From the NCBI GenBank assembly GCA_965249895.1, contig CBDFNC010000004.1, positions 1,302,001 through 1,366,000 of the forward strand: DNA of 64,000 nucleotides, written 5' to 3'. Source of the DNA: CBDFNC01 sp965249895. GTDB taxonomy: Bacteria; Pseudomonadota; Gammaproteobacteria; Enterobacterales; CBDFNC01. A model generated the notes under the pieces. It saw only the letters and a list, made by a program, of their open reading frames with translations, did no database searches and was not told the origin of the DNA. The position numbers and the translations under genes were made by a program. Shown one piece after another: positions 62,139 through 64,000 of this stretch; positions within the stretch are counted from its first letter, which is position 1; each line of letters starts with the position of its first letter.

Positions 62139-63878
62139 GTAACTATTCAGCTGGCGGAATATTATTCAATTTTTCCTGAATGAAGTCTGGCCACTTTCCG
62201 GCAAACAGGCACTCCAGCGCCTGCCCGACACCGACATTATTTTTCTGGCACGTTGATATATAACTGCGGGCCCGGCAAAAGACCTTGGCTCCCTCCATGG
62301 AGCGGAAACAGCCAGAGATTTTTTGCTGCACCTTTGCCATTCTGATATCCCTCTCTCCTTGGTTGTTGGTGAAGGGAACCTCTGGATTATCCATGAATCG
62401 CAGCACATCATCCTCAAAATCCCTGAGCCGCTCCAGTAAGTTTCTGGCCTTGCTGCGGGCGACCCGCCCTTTTTTCTTCTTGCCCGTTTGCGGCTCCGCC
62501 GGGGGCGGGCACTCCCGCTCCGCCTTATCGAGCAAACTCTGATACTTTTTCCGCCACTGTAACGCAGTATTGTTATCAAGCTGGCCACCGGCATCATTTA
62601 CTGCATCATTGATTTCAATGAGCCGTTCATACATCCCATTAGCCCACTCTTGCCCGTCTTGCTCATAGGCGCGGGTAAGTTCCCGCAGGTGATGGGCATT
62701 GCACAAACTGTGGAACACTTGCGTATAGCGGTAATAAGGTTTCCAGTGGTCATGGCAGAGTGTCCCGGCGAACTGAGGCAGTATGCCTATTTCATCCATT
62801 GCCTCCTTACCGCGTTTTGCGTGAGGCTCAAACCAGGTCCACTCTCCGTTCGATGCATTATGAAGCCAGATGCGCTTGCCGCCGACATTAATACCCGTCT
62901 CGTCCGCGTGAATTAACCCGCCATTGATGAGTTCGAGCTTGGCCAGCGTTTCAAAGTCAGCCAGCATGTGGTAAGCCAGTTTGTTAAAGTTGAACAGTGA
63001 GCCGGTACTCAAGGAGATGCCAAACATTTCATCAAAATGCTGCTGCACCCGGTCATAAGGAATGAGTTGGTACACTGACATATAGACGGCGTTCGCCTTA
63101 ACCGATGCACCATACTTAGCCGACCTGTCCACGTCAGCAGGGAAATCAGCGGTAAACCGGTTGCCCTGCGCGTCTTCCAAAATTTGTGCCCGGTATTCTT
63201 TAACCCAGCGGGAAATTTGGATATCAAATACCTGGCGACGGTCATAGCCTACGTCATGGTACTGCCCTGGCGGCAAGCTATCCCGGTTGACTGGAACCTG
63301 AATAATTTCGTCCGGATCATCGACTGGCTTGAGCGTCTTGCCCTCGCGGCCTTTTTGCCCGCCCTGTTTATTGGTACTTTTCTTTCGCTCTTCTTTAGGG
63401 CGGTTGGGGTCTTGCGAGGGCGGCTTGCTGCTATTTCGGCTATTAAGAGACAGGCGACCAAACAATAGCTTGACCAGCAGCAACATCATTTGTACGGCAG
63501 CCACTAAAGCAGGAGATGCGGCCTTGTCATTTTTCAAGGCGTTTTCTACTTGCTCAATGGTGGCGTTGACATCCAATGACTCGGGTATCAACGTTGCTGT
63601 GTTTGTATGCTTATTCATGGGGCTATTATACCCTCTGTTTTTTCGGGCAATTTTTTGCTTCTGTAAGCCAATCTAAGGCGTTGTATTTTTCTGTGCCGGG
63701 GGCGCTATGCTTGCTGGGCTTCCGTGCCTTTGGCGCTCTTGTGGTTAAGTTAATCGTTGCTTACAAGCGCTCATTACAGTGACGCATGAAAATGCACTAA
63801 ATCAGTCAAAACCGTGTCAAGAAGTTTTGAAAAAAATAATGCATTTATTGCGGGGTTTTTAGCCAGCTGAATAGTTAC
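62139..63878 (-). mobile_element. IS66-family element, copy B, 1740 bp
   Basis: Same length, orientation and ends as copy A. No matching 8-bp duplication is seen: the left flank is ATAATTTG and the right flank GATTAACT. This suggests that one side was rearranged after insertion, for example by recombination with another copy. Confidence 0.9.
62143..63618 (-). CDS. IS66-family transposase (TnpC, ISBst12 type), copy B
   Basis: 491 residues, intact, with the same DDE motifs as copy A (HADETGI, CHDHWKPYY, NNQGERDIRM). Three residues differ (Glu, Thr and Ser here), all in the N-terminal third and clustered in two places. The stop lies in the terminal inverted repeat. Both copies may be active. 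Confidence 0.92.
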   Translation of the reverse strand: MNKHTNTATLIPESLDVNATIEQVENALKNDKAASPALVAAVQMMLLLVKLLFGRLSLNSRNSSKPPSQDPNRPKEERKKSTNKQGGQKGREGKTLKPVDDPDEIIQVPVNRDSLPPGQYHDVGYDRRQVFDIQISRWVKEYRAQILEDAQGNRFTADFPADVDRSAKYGASVKANAVYMSVYQLIPYDRVQQHFDEMFGISLSTGSLFNFNKLAYHMLADFETLAKLELINGGLIHADETGINVGGKRIWLHNASNGEWTWFEPHAKRGKEAMDEIGILPQFAGTLCHDHWKPYYRYTQVFHSLCNAHHLRELTRAYEQDGQEWANGMYERLIEINDAVNDAGGQLDNNTALQWRKKYQSLLDKAERECPPPAEPQTGKKKKGRVARSKARNLLERLRDFEDDVLRFMDNPEVPFTNNQGERDIRMAKVQQKISGCFRSMEGAKVFCRARSYISTCQKNNVGVGQALECLFAGKWPDFIQEKLNNIPPAE

Positions 63879-63978
63879 GATTAACTTATCCTACGGGCCT
63901 AAATTAGCTTTTTGGCTCTAACAAACTTTTGTCCATTAGTTGGACTGAATAGGCTTAGAAAGGCAGATGCTCAACCAT

Positions 63979-64000
63979 GGGACTGATCAAATCCCACCCG
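63979..64000. repeat. probable end of another ISNCY-like element at the window edge
   Basis: The last 22 bases match (reverse strand) the right end of the ISNCY-like element at 38718-38739 at 21 of 22 positions. The flanking bases differ, so this looks like the terminus of a second copy that continues beyond the window. Confidence 0.6.

Overview
The window comes from a gammaproteobacterium, most likely a marine Alteromonadales member (Colwelliaceae, Pseudoalteromonas or Shewanella relatives). The evidence is gene order and family content: hinT, a ycfL-lpoB pair, nagZ-ycfP-ndh and yejK/yejL-yejM are kept as in enteric relatives. Around them lie lineage-typical genes (a COG3014 lipoprotein, a DUF350/aminopropyltransferase pair, YfiR and several EAL proteins). 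The genus is inference.

Layout. 1-8.2 kb: the end of csiV, a heme-c (DUF3365-like) histidine kinase, an unknown gene, a minus-strand cluster (lipoprotein, DUF350, membrane aminopropyltransferase), a Nudix hydrolase and a DUF2919 protein. 8.2-15.1 kb: an envelope/peptidoglycan block on the minus strand (hinT, COG3014, ycfL, lpoB, DUF6279, nagZ, ycfP, ndh). 15.1-16.4 kb: a decayed stretch with a chemotaxis-receptor relic. 16.4-23 kb: an M23 peptidase overlapping a double-domain 6-PTPS/QueD-like gene, then a maltose-type ABC operon (malEFGK order). 23-26.5 kb: yejK, yejL-yejM and tRNA-Pro(GGG). 26.5-39.4 kb: a decayed integrative element flanked by a 40-bp repeat of the tRNA 3' end. It holds an integrase broken by a 140-bp repeat, holin and capsid-region phage genes, a TacAT-type toxin-antitoxin pair, and a pile of ISAs1, IS66-end, IS21, IS630, ISNCY-like and IS1595 sequences. 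41-49 kb: a compact four-gene operon of a TonB-dependent receptor, YfiR-like protein, hybrid histidine kinase (two receivers plus Hpt) and REC-PAS-GGDEF-EAL protein. 49-54 kb: metY, a duplicated membrane protein and a REC-DUF3369-GGDEF(degenerate)-EAL regulator beside the relic of its probable kinase. 54-64 kb: two almost identical 1740-bp IS66-family copies in the same orientation. They bracket an NCS1-symporter relic, a LysE exporter, a BASS transporter, leuCD and a divergent LysR regulator.

How parts fit. Peptidoglycan genes are unusually dense: CsiV and LpoB activate PBP1-type synthases, NagZ recycles muropeptides and the M23 protein cuts peptidoglycan. YejM regulates LPS synthesis in relatives. 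Three signalling units (heme HK; TBDR-YfiR-HK-GGDEF/EAL; REC-DUF3369-EAL) suggest redox and envelope inputs to cyclic-di-GMP. The most distinctive unit is the four-gene outer-membrane-to-c-di-GMP operon. The most informative accessory finding is the tRNA-Pro island with its MITE-broken integrase and fused protease-scaffold-capsid reading frame.
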